From: Pseudoneurospora amorphoporcata
Taxonomy: Eukaryota > Ascomycota > Sordariomycetes > Sordariales > Sordariaceae
DNA length: 19,306 bases
NCBI GenBank assembly: GCA_033297205.1
Contig: MU859419.1
Location: 1 to 19,306, forward strand
Reading direction: 5' to 3'
Shown here piece by piece: positions 1-7,928 of this stretch. The notes beneath the pieces were generated by a model. It had not been told where the DNA came from. It ran no database searches and saw only the letters and a program-made list of their open reading frames with translations. The translations under genes and the position numbers were made by a program. The stretch's first letter is position 1; the number at the start of each line of letters is the position of its first letter.

Positions 1-167
1 TTATAATACTTCTATTGTATTTGCAACCACGCTGCAACTACGCTGCTTCCTTCAGCACTGCTGTCGTACCACCGCTTCCGCTCCGCTCTGCTACAGGTGC
101 ATAGTTCACTGTAGCATCCCTATACTAGTACTATCATCATAGGCTAGTTAGGGCATTGCAGCAAACA
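1..167 (+). mobile_element. E-family LTR, 3' (U5) end, cut by window edge
   Basis: This stretch is nearly identical to 4511-4677 and to the reverse complement of the start of the LTR at 1473. It ends in the E-family terminus GCAGCAAACA at 167. It is in plus orientation relative to the family's coding sense, which is defined by the polypurine tract beside the E 3' LTR. Only the last quarter of the roughly 650-bp LTR is present, the rest lying left of the window. The right flank starts AAGGT, so a target-site duplication (TSD) should be AAGGT at the unseen left end. Whether this is a solo LTR or the end of a full element cannot be told. Confidence 0.93.
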
Positions 168-545
168 AAGGTAAAGCTAAGAATCCATCAATGACAGAAG
201 ATTTTAGGTGAGGAGGAAAAGAGAGAGAACTAGATATATGCGGTTGAACTCAGACTTAAATACCCTAGTCACACAAGCGACCCTGGGATCCCCTTGCTAG
301 TCACTCTCCTCCAATCCCTTTACTCGCATCCCATTCACATACAGTCAAACCAAGACCTCCCTTGTACATGCGTTCTTCCATCGTTCGCAACAACACCTTC
401 AATAGTGCAGTGGTCTGAAACGCAAACGGTGAAGCGGTCAGGTCTATGAACAATATCCTTCTAGAAAGGTCTGCTCCAGAAGGGGAAGGTCCGCTCCAGA
501 AGGCCCGCGTGGTGGTATAGTTGGACCTGTGCCTGTACCGTAACA
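168..545 (-). mobile_element. possible degenerate, truncated 3' LTR of element A
   Basis: On the minus strand this block follows the A chromodomain, where A's 3' LTR is expected. Its high-coordinate edge reads TGTTACGG on the minus strand, resembling the TGTTACGAAC start of LTR D. A TATA-like TATTTAAG lies near 256-264 (minus), and the sequence below it faintly resembles the R-U5 of A and D. If the assignment is right, the E-family LTR ending at 167 has removed its U5. Against it, I see no polypurine tract upstream of 545 on the minus strand and no clear similarity to the U3 of A. The small open frames here look incidental. Treat this as a region without a recognisable gene. Confidence 0.3.
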
Positions 546-551
546 TGTTAG

Positions 552-599
552 AGGCTAAGGAACGGGCTGAGGAACAGGCTAGGACATAGGCTGAGGAGC
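552..599. repeat. four 12-bp tandem repeats (AGGCTGAGGAAC-like)
   Basis: Four units start at 552, 564, 576 and 588 with an exact 12-bp period (AGGCTAAGGAAC, GGGCTGAGGAAC, AGGCTAGGACAT, AGGCTGAGGAGC), and a decayed fifth follows. Twelve base pairs is four codons, so the unit repeats in every frame. One minus frame reads Pro-Ala/Val-Pro-Gln repeats and the plus frame gives Ala-Glu-Glu-Gln-like repeats. It lies just past the A chromodomain, so it could be a low-complexity tail of the A polyprotein, but the chromodomain frame is a different one. Function is unknown. Confidence 0.6.
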
Positions 600-689
600 A
601 GGCGGCGGGTGCCGCTACCTCTTCTGCTCCTGTGGCCGAATTTAATTGGTCCTTGTTGGATGTAACCGCTTTGCCTTCTTTCTTGCTAG

Positions 690-1472
690 GCAGTCCTCGC
701 TCTTGGGCGGTCCGGATTTCCCTAGTGAAATTCCTCTAACTTCTCAGGACAATTCAGGTGCCTGACGAGTTCCCAGGTGTTGTTTTTAGGACCAAATCCT
801 TCCTATTTGATGAGGTACTCTAGTTTTTTTTCTATCTTAGAATCCAAGATTTGCTCCACATCCTATTCTTCTTCTTCATCCTTGATACTGGTTTGCGTGT
901 TGACTCGTGTGTTTCTAGATACTGGTTCCAGTAGCGAAATGTGAAATGAGTGTGATCTTAGCTTTATAGTGTTTGGGATGTCCAACTGGTATACTATGTC
1001 TAAGATGTTCTTCTTAATTTTAAAAGGTCCTACCTGTCGATCATCCAGCTTCTTACTGGGTCGCTTCGTCTTAAGGTTTCTAGTAGATAAAAGCACTTTA
1101 TCTCCCTCCTCAAAGCGAGGTCCCTCGAGCTTTTTCTAGTTGTAATACTAGCTCATCTTTTGCCGTACGAATTCCAGCTCTGCCTTGAGCTTTTCGTACA
1201 GCATATATAACTTCTAAGCCTTAACTATAGCCCTAAGGACGTTTAAATTGGGTCTTTCTAAAAGTTTTAGCTTATACCCGTAGTTCGAAAGAAAGGTGTA
1301 ACCTTCGTAGTTTCTGTGAGGGAGGTATTGTATGCCAATTGTGCCATAGGTAACAGTTCTACCCAGTCGCTTTATTCAAAGTTAATATAGTTCCTCAAAT
1401 ATTATTCTATAATCTAATTAATCCTTTCCGTTTGTCCGTCTGTCTGCGAGTGATAGGCTATTGATAACTTAC
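690..1472 (-). pseudogene. element A pol: integrase C-terminal part and chromodomain
   Basis: This piece begins just after the E-family LTR and contains the integrase motif H-S-Q-T-D-G-Q-T-E (the catalytic Glu codon is 1428-1426), then the integrase tail. The GPF-type module (V-G-P-F-K-I) leads to H-S-F-H-I-S-L-L-E-P in the open stretch 1096-866. A chromodomain follows at about 884-700: an acidic run, D-V-E-Q-I-L-D-S, L-E-Y-L-I-K-stop-E-G-F-G-P, N-N-T-W-E and N-C-P-E-K-L-E-E-F. The stop in the middle is a TAG where the family has Trp. Chromodomains in these elements direct integration toward modified chromatin. After Asp-Arg-Pro the frame meets another TAG and the natural end is uncertain. 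Confidence 0.85.
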
Positions 1473-2124
1473 TGTTTGCTGCAATGCCCTAACTAGCCTA
1501 TAATGATAGTACTAGTATAGGGATGCTACAGTGGACTATGCACTTGTAGCAGAGCGGAGCGGAAGCGGTGGTACGACAGCAGTGCTGAAGGAAGCAGCGT
1601 AGTTGCAGCGTAGTTGCAAATACAATAGAAGTATTATAAAAGAGGTCTTAGAGAGGACTCTGCTCTCAAGACAGAAGATTATAGTGGACTCTGCACTGTG
1701 GAAAAGACTGTATTGTATTGCTCAAGTTATGCTTGCTTGCTTGCTTACTTGCTTAAGGAGTGACTAACTAACGGAGAGGAGAGTGGTCTTTATATACATA
1801 AATGCTGAGTGTCTAGAAGCTTCTAGAGTATAGAAGCTTGCTGTAAGTCAGTAGGGACACTCTGCTATAAAAGGAAAGAAACTAGATCTGTAAGTTTCCA
1901 ATGCATTCTATAATGACTAATCAATCTAGAAGGAATGCAGGATAAGTTAGCGAAGCTAAGAATATAGTAGCGAAGCTAAGAACGGTGGCGAGGCTAAGAA
2001 CGCAATGGCCAAGCCCTGTTATTCTAACACATTTTGTGGAGACTAAGTTCCCCAGTGACCAGCTTACTATACTACAGGGTAGTACAGGGCAGTTACAAGG
2101 CACAGTACTAGCTACACGTTAACA
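1473..2124 (-). mobile_element. E-family solo LTR inserted in A integrase (TSD CTTAC)
   Basis: This is a 652-bp LTR starting TGTTTGCTGC and ending CGTTAACA on the plus strand, so its transcriptional sense is minus. It is flanked by perfect 5-bp duplications CTTAC (1468-1472 and 2125-2129). No internal element sequence is present, so it is a solo LTR left by LTR-LTR recombination. Removing it with one TSD copy (657 bp, a multiple of 3) rejoins the A integrase frame and places the catalytic Asp (2193) and Glu (1428) exactly 36 codons apart. A minus-strand TATA box (TATATAAAG) lies at 1796-1788 and a GCTT microsatellite at about 1731-1756. Confidence 0.96.
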
Positions 2125-2869
2125 CTTACTCTTGGTATCAAGTTTGGTCATCAATGCCTGCTAGAACTTAGAGGCGAACTTAGTATCCCGGTCTGTAATC
2201 TATTCCTTCGGCCATCTATACACCGAAGTAACATTCTAATAAATCATATCTACAAGCTGCTCCGCTAACCATATTTCCTTATAGGGTAGAAAATAACTCC
2301 ACTTAGTCAGCTTGTCTACTACCACTAGGATATTATCATATGTGACTCCTATGGCAGTGTCTATAGACGGTGGTAACTTGGTAATAAAATCTATTGTTAC
2401 CCAACTCTACAGCCTTTTCGCGACTTCAAGAAGTTCGAAGAATCCGTATGGCTTGTGTCTTACAACCCTAGTCCTACTATAGCGTTCACAGGCCTGCAAT
2501 GTTCGGGCTACCTTGTTTTTCATTCTTGGAAAGTCGTAGTATTGCCGTATCCTAGCTATAGTTTTTGTAATACCTATATGCCCTCCTATCTTAAAGGCGT
2601 GGATATCTTTGATAAAAGCTTCTCGCTACTCCGGCCATACGTAAGCTTTATTGTAGTACCATAGCTTATCGTTCTCAAGAGTAATCCCTTCTTAACTATC
2701 CTTCTATCGCTATCTATCTTCAAGGGTAGCGGTGGTGGCTTAATAGTTAGGGGCCTACAGTTTGGCCCAGTAGATAGCACAGTACTCTACCCATTCCTAT
2801 AGGGGGTACGTGAGCGTCCCATCTGGTTGCTCTTAAAATAGAGGCGTAGAGGCTTCTACAGCGTCTTTC
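2125..2869 (-). pseudogene. element A pol: integrase N-terminal zinc finger and catalytic core
   Basis: In one frame the minus strand carries the end of the HHCC finger, where the second Cys is replaced by Tyr (C-E-R-Y; TAT at 2481-2479). The core motif V-T-I-D-F follows with catalytic Asp at 2391-2389, then V-V-V-D-K-L-T-K-W, then I-T-D-R-D-T-K-F with the second Asp at 2193-2191. The third catalytic residue lies beyond the LTR insertion, at 1428. The triad is therefore intact although several TAG stops interrupt the frame. Integrase would insert the element cDNA into chromosomes. The Cys-to-Tyr change (TGT/TGC to TAT) fits RIP. Confidence 0.88.
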
Positions 2870-3330
2870 ACATAGTTTGCCTTTCGACTTAATGCGTCAG
2901 CTCGGGCGTTTTTGGATCCCTTCTTATAGTTAATCTTAAAGTTAAATTCTAACAAGAACTCGGCCCATCGTATTTGGCGGCTGTTAAGTACTTTTATAGT
3001 CGTAAAGTACCGGAGGTTGTTGTAGTCACTGTAGACCTGTACTTCGTGGATGGTGCCACTAAGGTAAGGCCTTCATTCTTAGAATGCTTCAATAATAGTA
3101 GAAGTTCCTTGTCGTGAATAGGATAGTTGCGTCGGGGCTCTTCTAGCTTTTTCGAGAAGAAAGCTATAGGATGTAGTTTTCCTTGGCTGTCGCGTTGTCC
3201 CAACTGTCCTCCAATGGCGTAGTCTGACGTATCAGTCTCGACTTCAAAAGGCTTGCTTAGATCAGGAAGCTTTAACATAGGGTCTGCGGTAATCGCATTG
3301 CAGATAGCCTTAAAAGCTTCTTCTTCAGTT
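2870..3330 (-). pseudogene. element A pol: RNase H domain, frameshifted
   Basis: The N-terminal half is open at 3278-2994: L-K-L-P-D-L-S-K-P-F, E-T-D-T-S-D-Y-A-I-G-G with the first acidic Asp, then N-Y-P-I-H-D-K-E-L-L. Near 3105 the frame slips by one base. The continuation (T-I-I-E-A-F, then Y-S-D-Y-N-N-L-R-Y-F and A-D-A-L-S-R-K) is in another frame down to about 2870. RNase H would remove the RNA template during reverse transcription. RIP makes only point changes, so the slip is a separate 1-nt indel. Confidence 0.88.
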
Positions 3331-4031
3331 TTTCCCTATATGAAGATGGCCTCTTTCTTGGTGAGCTCGTATAGTGGTCTGGCGATTTTTCTATAGTCGC
3401 GTATAAATATATAATAGAAATTGGTAAATCTTAAGAATCCGCGAACGTCGGTCGCATTCTTAGGGATGGCTAGTTTCGTACAGCTTCCACCTTGCTTGGT
3501 TCTATCCTAAATTCATTCTCTAAGATTAGATACTCAAGGAATACAGTCTCTCTTATATAGAATTCACTTTTCTCTATATTAACCGAAAGCTTATGCTCGT
3601 GTAGTGCGTCCAGCACCTTCTTCACGTATTTCTTATGTTCTGCAAGAGTCTTGGAGTAGATAAGAATATTATTTAAGTAGTAAATAGCGAATTTATTGAG
3701 GTAGGGTCGGATCGTATAATCAATGGCAGATTGGAATGTCGCAAGTGTATTGGTCAACCCAAAAAGTATAACGAGGTACTCGTAGTGTCCGTAGGGTGTG
3801 CGAAATGCTATCTTCTATTCGTTGCCTTCTTTAATTCGAATATAGGCGTAGGCAACGGGTAAGTCAAGGCGCGTAAAGTATCATACTCCTCCTAGTTGAT
3901 TTTAAATACGCGAAATCAGGAGTAGGAGATAACTATTTCTTATAATCTCTTAATTCAATTGCCTATAATTAATATAAAGGCGTAGCTTTCCGTCCTTCTT
4001 CAGCACGAAGAGGATAGGGTACCTTGCTAGC
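3331..4031 (-). pseudogene. element A pol: reverse transcriptase, palm and thumb
   Basis: From the LTR insertion point the frame resumes with Y-P-I-L-F-V-L-K-K-D-G-K-L-R and runs to the palm motif in an open stretch at 3757-3473. The catalytic motif, normally Y-L-D-D, reads Y-L-N-N (both Asp codons now AAT, 3673-3668), which abolishes polymerase activity. Downstream are I-L-I-Y-S, F-Y-I-R-E-T-V-F-L-E-Y-L and the connection toward RNase H. The N-terminal fingers lie on the other side of the LTR at 4736 upward. Confidence 0.9.
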
Positions 4032-4361
4032 TATTAACATGTAGCTAGTACTGTGCCTTGTAACTGCCTTGTACTACCTTGTAGTATAGAAGGTTAATTG
4101 TTGAGGATACTATTCTTTCTACGTTACGGAATTAGTCAACTCAGCCCCCACAGAATCTACTAGAACACAGAGGTTCACTACTGCATTCTGGATTCTCGAA
4201 CCTGTTCAGCATTCTCCCTAGATTGATTTTTCATTATAGAATGTAACAGAAACTTATAGATTTAACTCTTTCCTTTTATGATATAGTACTCTTACAAGCA
4301 CTTCTGCTAACTTACAGGAAGTTTCTACACTCTGGAAGCTTCTAGACACTCAGCATTCATG

Positions 4362-4369
4362 TATATAAA
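4362..4369 (+). promoter_or_regulatory. TATA box of E-family LTR
   Basis: TATATAAA, followed by a pyrimidine-rich stretch ending in CTCTCCTCTCC, is conserved in the E-family copies at 1796-1788 and 15789-15781 on the minus strand. Its position near mid-LTR fits a U3 promoter. Initiation would be expected some 25-30 bp downstream. No activity can be inferred. Confidence 0.6.
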
Positions 4370-4624
4370 GACCACTCTCCTCTCCTCTAGTTAGTCACTC
4401 CTTAAGCAAGCAAGCAAGCATAACTTGAGCAATACAATACAGTCTTTTCCACAGTGCAGAGTCCACTGTAATCTTCTGTCTTGAGAGCAGAGTCCTCTCT
4501 AAGACCTCTTTTATAATACTTCTATTGTATTTGCAACCACGCTGCGACTACGCTGCTTCCTTCAGCACTGCTGTCGTACCACCGCTTCCGCTCCTCTCAG
4601 CTACAAGTGCATAGTTCACTGTAG

Positions 4625-4730
4625 CATCCCTATACTAGTACTATCATCATAGGCTAGTTAGGGCATTGCAGCAAACACATCCCTATACTAGTACTATTAT
4701 TATAGGCTAGTTAGGGCATTGTAGTAAACA
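4625..4730 (+). repeat. 53-bp tandem duplication of the LTR terminus
   Basis: Bases 4625-4677 and 4678-4730 are the same 53-bp unit (CATCCCTATACTAG to AAACA). They differ at four positions, all CpA in the inner copy and TpA in the outer copy. Both copies end in a proper LTR terminus, but the CTAGC target duplication lies outside the second one. Confidence 0.95.
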
Positions 4731-4735
4731 CTAGC

Positions 4736-5560
4736 GAGGTAAATTCCCAAATGTATTCTCGTTTTAAGTTTTCGTCTAAGTACTTCTATAACTCCGCGTT
4801 CTACTTCTCGTTAGTGTAATAGACTTTAAAGAACTTAAGCTTAGCTTCTTTTTTAAGCTTAATCTTATAATCTTACAGTCCTCGTAGTAGTAGTCCTTCA
4901 AGATGTTTGCTGACGAAAGCCGAATGTCCTTAATATTCTACTAGAATTACTATTTTCGGCTTTTCCGTCTGTTGGTTCTAGTAATAGTTGAACTTGTGCT
5001 AGGTGTTAACTACTAACACTTTTACTAACGTTACTAACCCTTCTTCCACAACCTTACCGCTCTTATTAATAGTACAAATTATAACTTCCTATACTACTTA
5101 CGGTGGGACCGTAGGAACGACGCCATCGCAGCTCGCTTTTTTCTATACTCCGGGTTTCCCATTAGTAGTTAAGTGCGTCCTAAGACGCAGGTAGCTACCA
5201 TCCTTCCAGCTAATGTCAGGGTCGTATGCTACATACCATAGGTGCTCTAGGATCATATCCTTAGATGGCCCTATATTGACGACGTCGAAGCTAATTTCGA
5301 CTGTCTTTCCTTCCACTATAATAGGAAGTAGTAACGTTTCTTCTTTACGATTTAGGTCTCGAAGGGTCCTTTTACCACAAAGGGAACTTTCTTCCTTTTC
5401 TAAGAAATCCTTAATTAGTTAACGAACTTGGATAAGATGAGATTCAACTGAGCTCCTAAGTCTACCAATGCGAGAGCTTAGTAGTTTCCCCAGTAGGCCA
5501 CAACCTTAAGTTATTAGTCCTCCTTCCCTTTTTCCGCAGCTGCGATCTCTGTAAATATCA
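4736..5560 (-). pseudogene. element A pol: protease and N-terminal RT
   Basis: The aspartic protease active site reads A-L-V-D-L-G-A-Q-L-N-L-I, with catalytic Asp at 5462-5460 (the family has D-S/T-G-A). The C-terminal protease part (L-L-P-I-I-V-E-G-K-T, then D-M-I-L-E-H-L-W-Y and W-K-D-G-S-Y-L-R-L-R) is in a different frame, so a small indel lies near 5340-5400. After a linker, the RT N-terminus appears as Y-L-D-E-N-L-K-R-E-Y-I-W-E-F-T-S, ending at the LTR insertion. Protease would cleave the Gag-Pol polyprotein in the virus-like particle. Confidence 0.82.
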
Positions 5561-6973
5561 CGAGGTCTTAGATCTTATCTTTCCAACAGCTGCTTCGTCA
5601 GACGATCCTCTTTATTCAAGGATTTAGTTTCTTCTAAGCCTCCCTAAAGGTCCTAATCTGTTTTCTAGATCCTAGCTATAATTGGTGGGAGCGTCCTTCT
5701 TTTTAGGTTCTTCTTCGTCCAGCGAATTGAAGTCCCATAGCCAAGTTAAGAGGGCTGCCTACTCGGCTTCTATCGGCTCCTCCTAGTTGTTCTATTGAAT
5801 GTAAGTTACTACATTATCTTCGATAATTCTAGCTTTCTACTTTATATAGGTGAGGCAATCGGCTGCAGGGCACTATTCCCAGTAGGAGTTGGCGTCTATA
5901 ATTCTATCTATAGCGTTTTCTAAGTCGTTTTAATTATAATCGACACTGACGATCTCGACCACTCGCGCTCCTTCAATAGCGGCGGCTTCGGCTTTTTCCC
6001 ATTTGAGTTGCTTAGAGGAACGACAGTCGCGTTTCATATGTCCCTTTTTATCACAATTGAAGCACTTAATTTGTAATATGTCGCGGCGCCCTTTATTAGT
6101 CTAAACGGCGCTAATATTTATAGAGTCTCCTATATCGTCCTACTCTTCATTCCTACCCCAACTGCCCTTTTGCTTAAGGTTAGTTTAGCACGTAGATTAC
6201 TAGTGTCGAAGAGGCGAGTTGCGTCGTTCCTAGCCACGCTGCTATAGGCGGTTATTAATACGGATAGCGCGAGTTACGTATTCGTCGATAGTGTCCGGCC
6301 GGTCTTCTTTATACAGCTCGTCCTTAATAGAATTCTTCAAATCTTGATAAAACATCTACATGAGGCTTTCGTTGTTAAATTGGCTTTTGACCGCGTACTG
6401 CTTGAAAGCAGTAGCATAAGCCGAGGCGGATGTGGTTTGGCGAAGATGGAGGAGCTTCTTCTAAACTCTCAATTCTTCGTCGTATTCGCTAAATACACCG
6501 TTCAAAGCGTCTACGAACTTTTAGAAGTTTGTTATAAGTTACTTGGTGCTTTCTTTAGCTTGGTCTCTACGACTATACTAGTCTTAAAAGACGGGTTCGT
6601 ACCAAGTGAGTGCTCTATCCTTGAGACGAGTTTCAGTAAAGATAACTTTGTTAGTTTCCGTAGGGAAACTCTCTAGGTAATAATTAAGATAGGTACGAAT
6701 CTATAGGAGGAAGCCTTACAATCTATCCTACTAGCCTCCGAACTTGTCAAGAGCTTCGATCTTAACGTTCTTTTTAGGCAGTGTAGGTCTCGCGACCGGG
6801 GGGTCCGCCGGGTTGTTATCCTTAGGATCGTCATTATTAGACCCTATCTTAGCCTTAAACTACTTCTCCAGGTATAGAATTCGGTTCTACAACTCCTTAA
6901 GAAGATAGTTGGTGGCTTCGATATTCAAGGTATCATTCTCTGAAGTGTTGACGGGGCCAGCGAGAGAAGACAT
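5561..6973 (-). pseudogene. element A gag with CCHC zinc knuckle
   Basis: The start is the ATG at 6973-6971 (M-S-S-L-A-G-P-V-N), 49 bp inside the LTR. The capsid core includes the family signature N-K-V-I-F-T-E-T-R-L-K-D-R-A-L-T-W-Y near 6655-6600. A nucleocapsid knuckle C-F-N-C-D-K-K-G-H-M-K-R-D-C lies at 6064-6023 with all four ligands intact. The knuckle and the start codon are in the same frame, but many TAG/TAA stops lie between them. Gag would form the particle shell and package RNA. The low end is not precisely defined. The protease is in another frame, which could reflect programmed frameshifting or an indel. Confidence 0.83.
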
Positions 6974-7022
6974 AGTGATATCTTTAATACTATCTGAGAT
7001 AGGCTAAAGGAAGTAATCAACG
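6974..7022 (-). other. short leader of element A, expected primer-binding region
   Basis: Only 49 bp separate the end of the 5' LTR (…CGTCACA on the minus strand) from the gag ATG. The primer-binding site should begin here (CGTTGATTACTTCC, minus strand), but no tRNA complement starting TGG is evident. RIP may have altered it, or the element may use another priming mode. Confidence 0.45.
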
Positions 7023-7620
7023 TGTGACGAACGGTAGTCTAATTTGCCTAAATAGGATAGTTGAAGGTAAAGACTATTAAAAGACGTTCAATGAAGCCAA
7101 AAGGTTCACAACAAGTATAGTAGCGTTATACTAGTCTCAATAATAATAATCTGTTAACTACTACAAAACTATCTAACAATCTAAGTTCTCCAGTCGTCCT
7201 TTTATACCTTAGTGCCTTCTAGTTACATACGTCTAGCTCGTTGGTCGTAGCTTGGCTTATAAGCTTCTTCCTAGCTCATAAGCTCCTTTCTAGCTCATAA
7301 GCTCCTTTCTAGCTTATAAGCCTTAAGTTGGCTCATAAGCCTATCTTGGCAGTTATAAGCCCTCCTTGTTCTAATTCTGGCTCTTACTCCTAGTGGGGTT
7401 TCATTGCCTAGCCTTCACGTGACTGTTATGTTTTTGATAGTTCGGTAGGTCCATATCATCACTTAAGTTCGCAATATATGCTGATCTATACGAAAGAGGT
7501 TTCTAAACTGCTTAACTGACCCATTATATAGATCTTCAACCTTCTTCACCATATATAGTGGTCCTCCCAGGTAGATGAGCACTAGGGTAGCCTAGCAGCG
7601 CCTAGTTACCGTACGTAACG
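7023..7620 (-). mobile_element. 5' LTR of element A
   Basis: The inner edge TGTGACGAAC at 7023 is shared with LTR D, and the first 186 bp (7023-7208) align along their length with D 7929-8113. That shared part is R-U5 in minus-strand sense, with a TATA box (GTATAAA, minus) at 7207-7201. The A copy is more AT-rich: where the two differ, A mostly carries T or A. Beyond the TATA box, U3 is unlike D except near the end, where weak resemblance (GTCCTCCCAGGT, then CCTAG…GTACGTAACG) suggests the LTR stops about 7620. The outer edge is therefore approximate. U3 contains a 19-bp repeat array. Confidence 0.75.
7254..7360. repeat. six-copy 19-bp array of GCTTATAAGC-like palindromes in A LTR U3
   Basis: Motifs of the form (G/A)GCT(T/C)ATAAGC begin at 7254, 7273, 7292, 7311 and 7330 with an exact 19-bp period. 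A sixth, weaker copy (CAGTTATAAGC) begins at 7350. The TTATAAGC form is a perfect 10-bp palindrome. The spacer is CTCCTTTCT-like. The array lies upstream of the A LTR TATA box in minus-strand sense, where enhancer-type subrepeats are common in LTR promoters. I do not know a factor that binds it. Confidence 0.85.
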
Positions 7621-7701
7621 CTATAGTTACTACAATAGCAAAGGTAACTCAGAAACGATAGTAACGTATAATATACTGGAACATTCTGTAGTACTAATTA
7701 C
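7621..7701. other. 81-bp interval between A LTR and E LTR, unidentified
   Basis: No coding potential or repeat match is visible. It would be target DNA that flanked A before E inserted, or the remaining end of the A LTR. The five bases next to E's LTR are ATTAC (7697-7701), so E's far TSD should read ATTAC beyond the window. Confidence 0.4.
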
Positions 7702-7928
7702 TATTTGCTGCAATGCCCTAACTAGCTTATAATAATAGTACTAGTATAAGAATGCTACAGTGAACTATACACTTGTAGTTGAGCGGAGCGGAAGCGGTGG
7801 TACGATAGTAGTGCTGAAGGAAGCAGCGTAGTTGCAGCGTAGTTGCAGATACAATAGAAGTGTTATAAAAGAGGTATTAGAGAAGACTCTGCTCTCAAGA
7901 CAGAAGATTACAGTAGACTCTGCACTGT
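7702..7928 (-). mobile_element. E 3' LTR, U5-side segment 1
   Basis: The segment starts TATTTGCTGC (TGTTTGCTGC in the copy at 1473) and follows that copy for 227 bp to GACTCTGCACTGT, where LTR D begins. The last five bases, ACTGT (7924-7928), are D's left TSD. CpA-to-TpA and TpG-to-TpA differences from the other copies are visible. Confidence 0.93.

Larger units (their letters stand above)
4032..4730 (+). mobile_element. E-family solo LTR in A reverse transcriptase (TSD CTAGC), with duplicated end
   Basis: The LTR starts TATTAACATG (TGTTAACGTG in undamaged copies) and ends GTAGTAAACA, flanked by perfect CTAGC duplications (4027-4031 and 4731-4735). It is in plus sense, opposite to A. It is 699 bp against 652 for the copy at 1473, most of the excess being a 53-bp duplication of its own 3' end. 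Removing the LTR plus one TSD copy rejoins the A RT frame between E-F-T-S-L-A and R-Y-P-I-L-F. A plus-strand TATA box sits at 4362-4369, and AAGC repeats at about 4394-4410. Confidence 0.95.
168..7620 (-). mobile_element. element A: RIP-degraded Ty3/gypsy chromovirus with two LTR insertions
   Basis: Reading right to left the element has a 5' LTR (7620-7023), a 49-bp leader, gag from an ATG at 6973-6971, protease, RT, RNase H, integrase and chromodomain (to about 690). This order is that of Ty3/gypsy chromoviruses. E-family LTRs sit in RT (4032-4730) and integrase (1473-2124). Frames are crowded with stops and there are at least three small indels: gag/PR or within PR, in RNase H near 3105, and between PR and RT. 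The 3' LTR assignment at the low end is weak. The element is not functional. Confidence 0.85.

Noticed and set aside
301..546. 81-codon minus-strand open frame next to A's 3' end
   Set aside because: It has no recognisable motif, it is not in the frame of the chromodomain, and the region may be LTR. Kept only as an uncertain region.
545..739. Plus-strand frame M-L-E-A-K-E-R-A-E-E-Q-A with Ala/Glu-rich start
   Set aside because: The second half is antisense to the recognisable A chromodomain on the minus strand, and the start is the 12-bp repeat.
1728..1756. Telomere-like or centromeric repeat
   Set aside because: It is a short GCTT microsatellite confined to the E-family LTR and present in its other copies.
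6344..6676. 110-codon plus-strand open frame
   Set aside because: It is antisense to the element A gag core, whose conserved motifs are on the minus strand.
7254..7360. CRISPR-like array
   Set aside because: The unit is only 19 bp including a 9-bp spacer-like part that is itself repeated. There are no unique spacers, and the setting is a fungal LTR.
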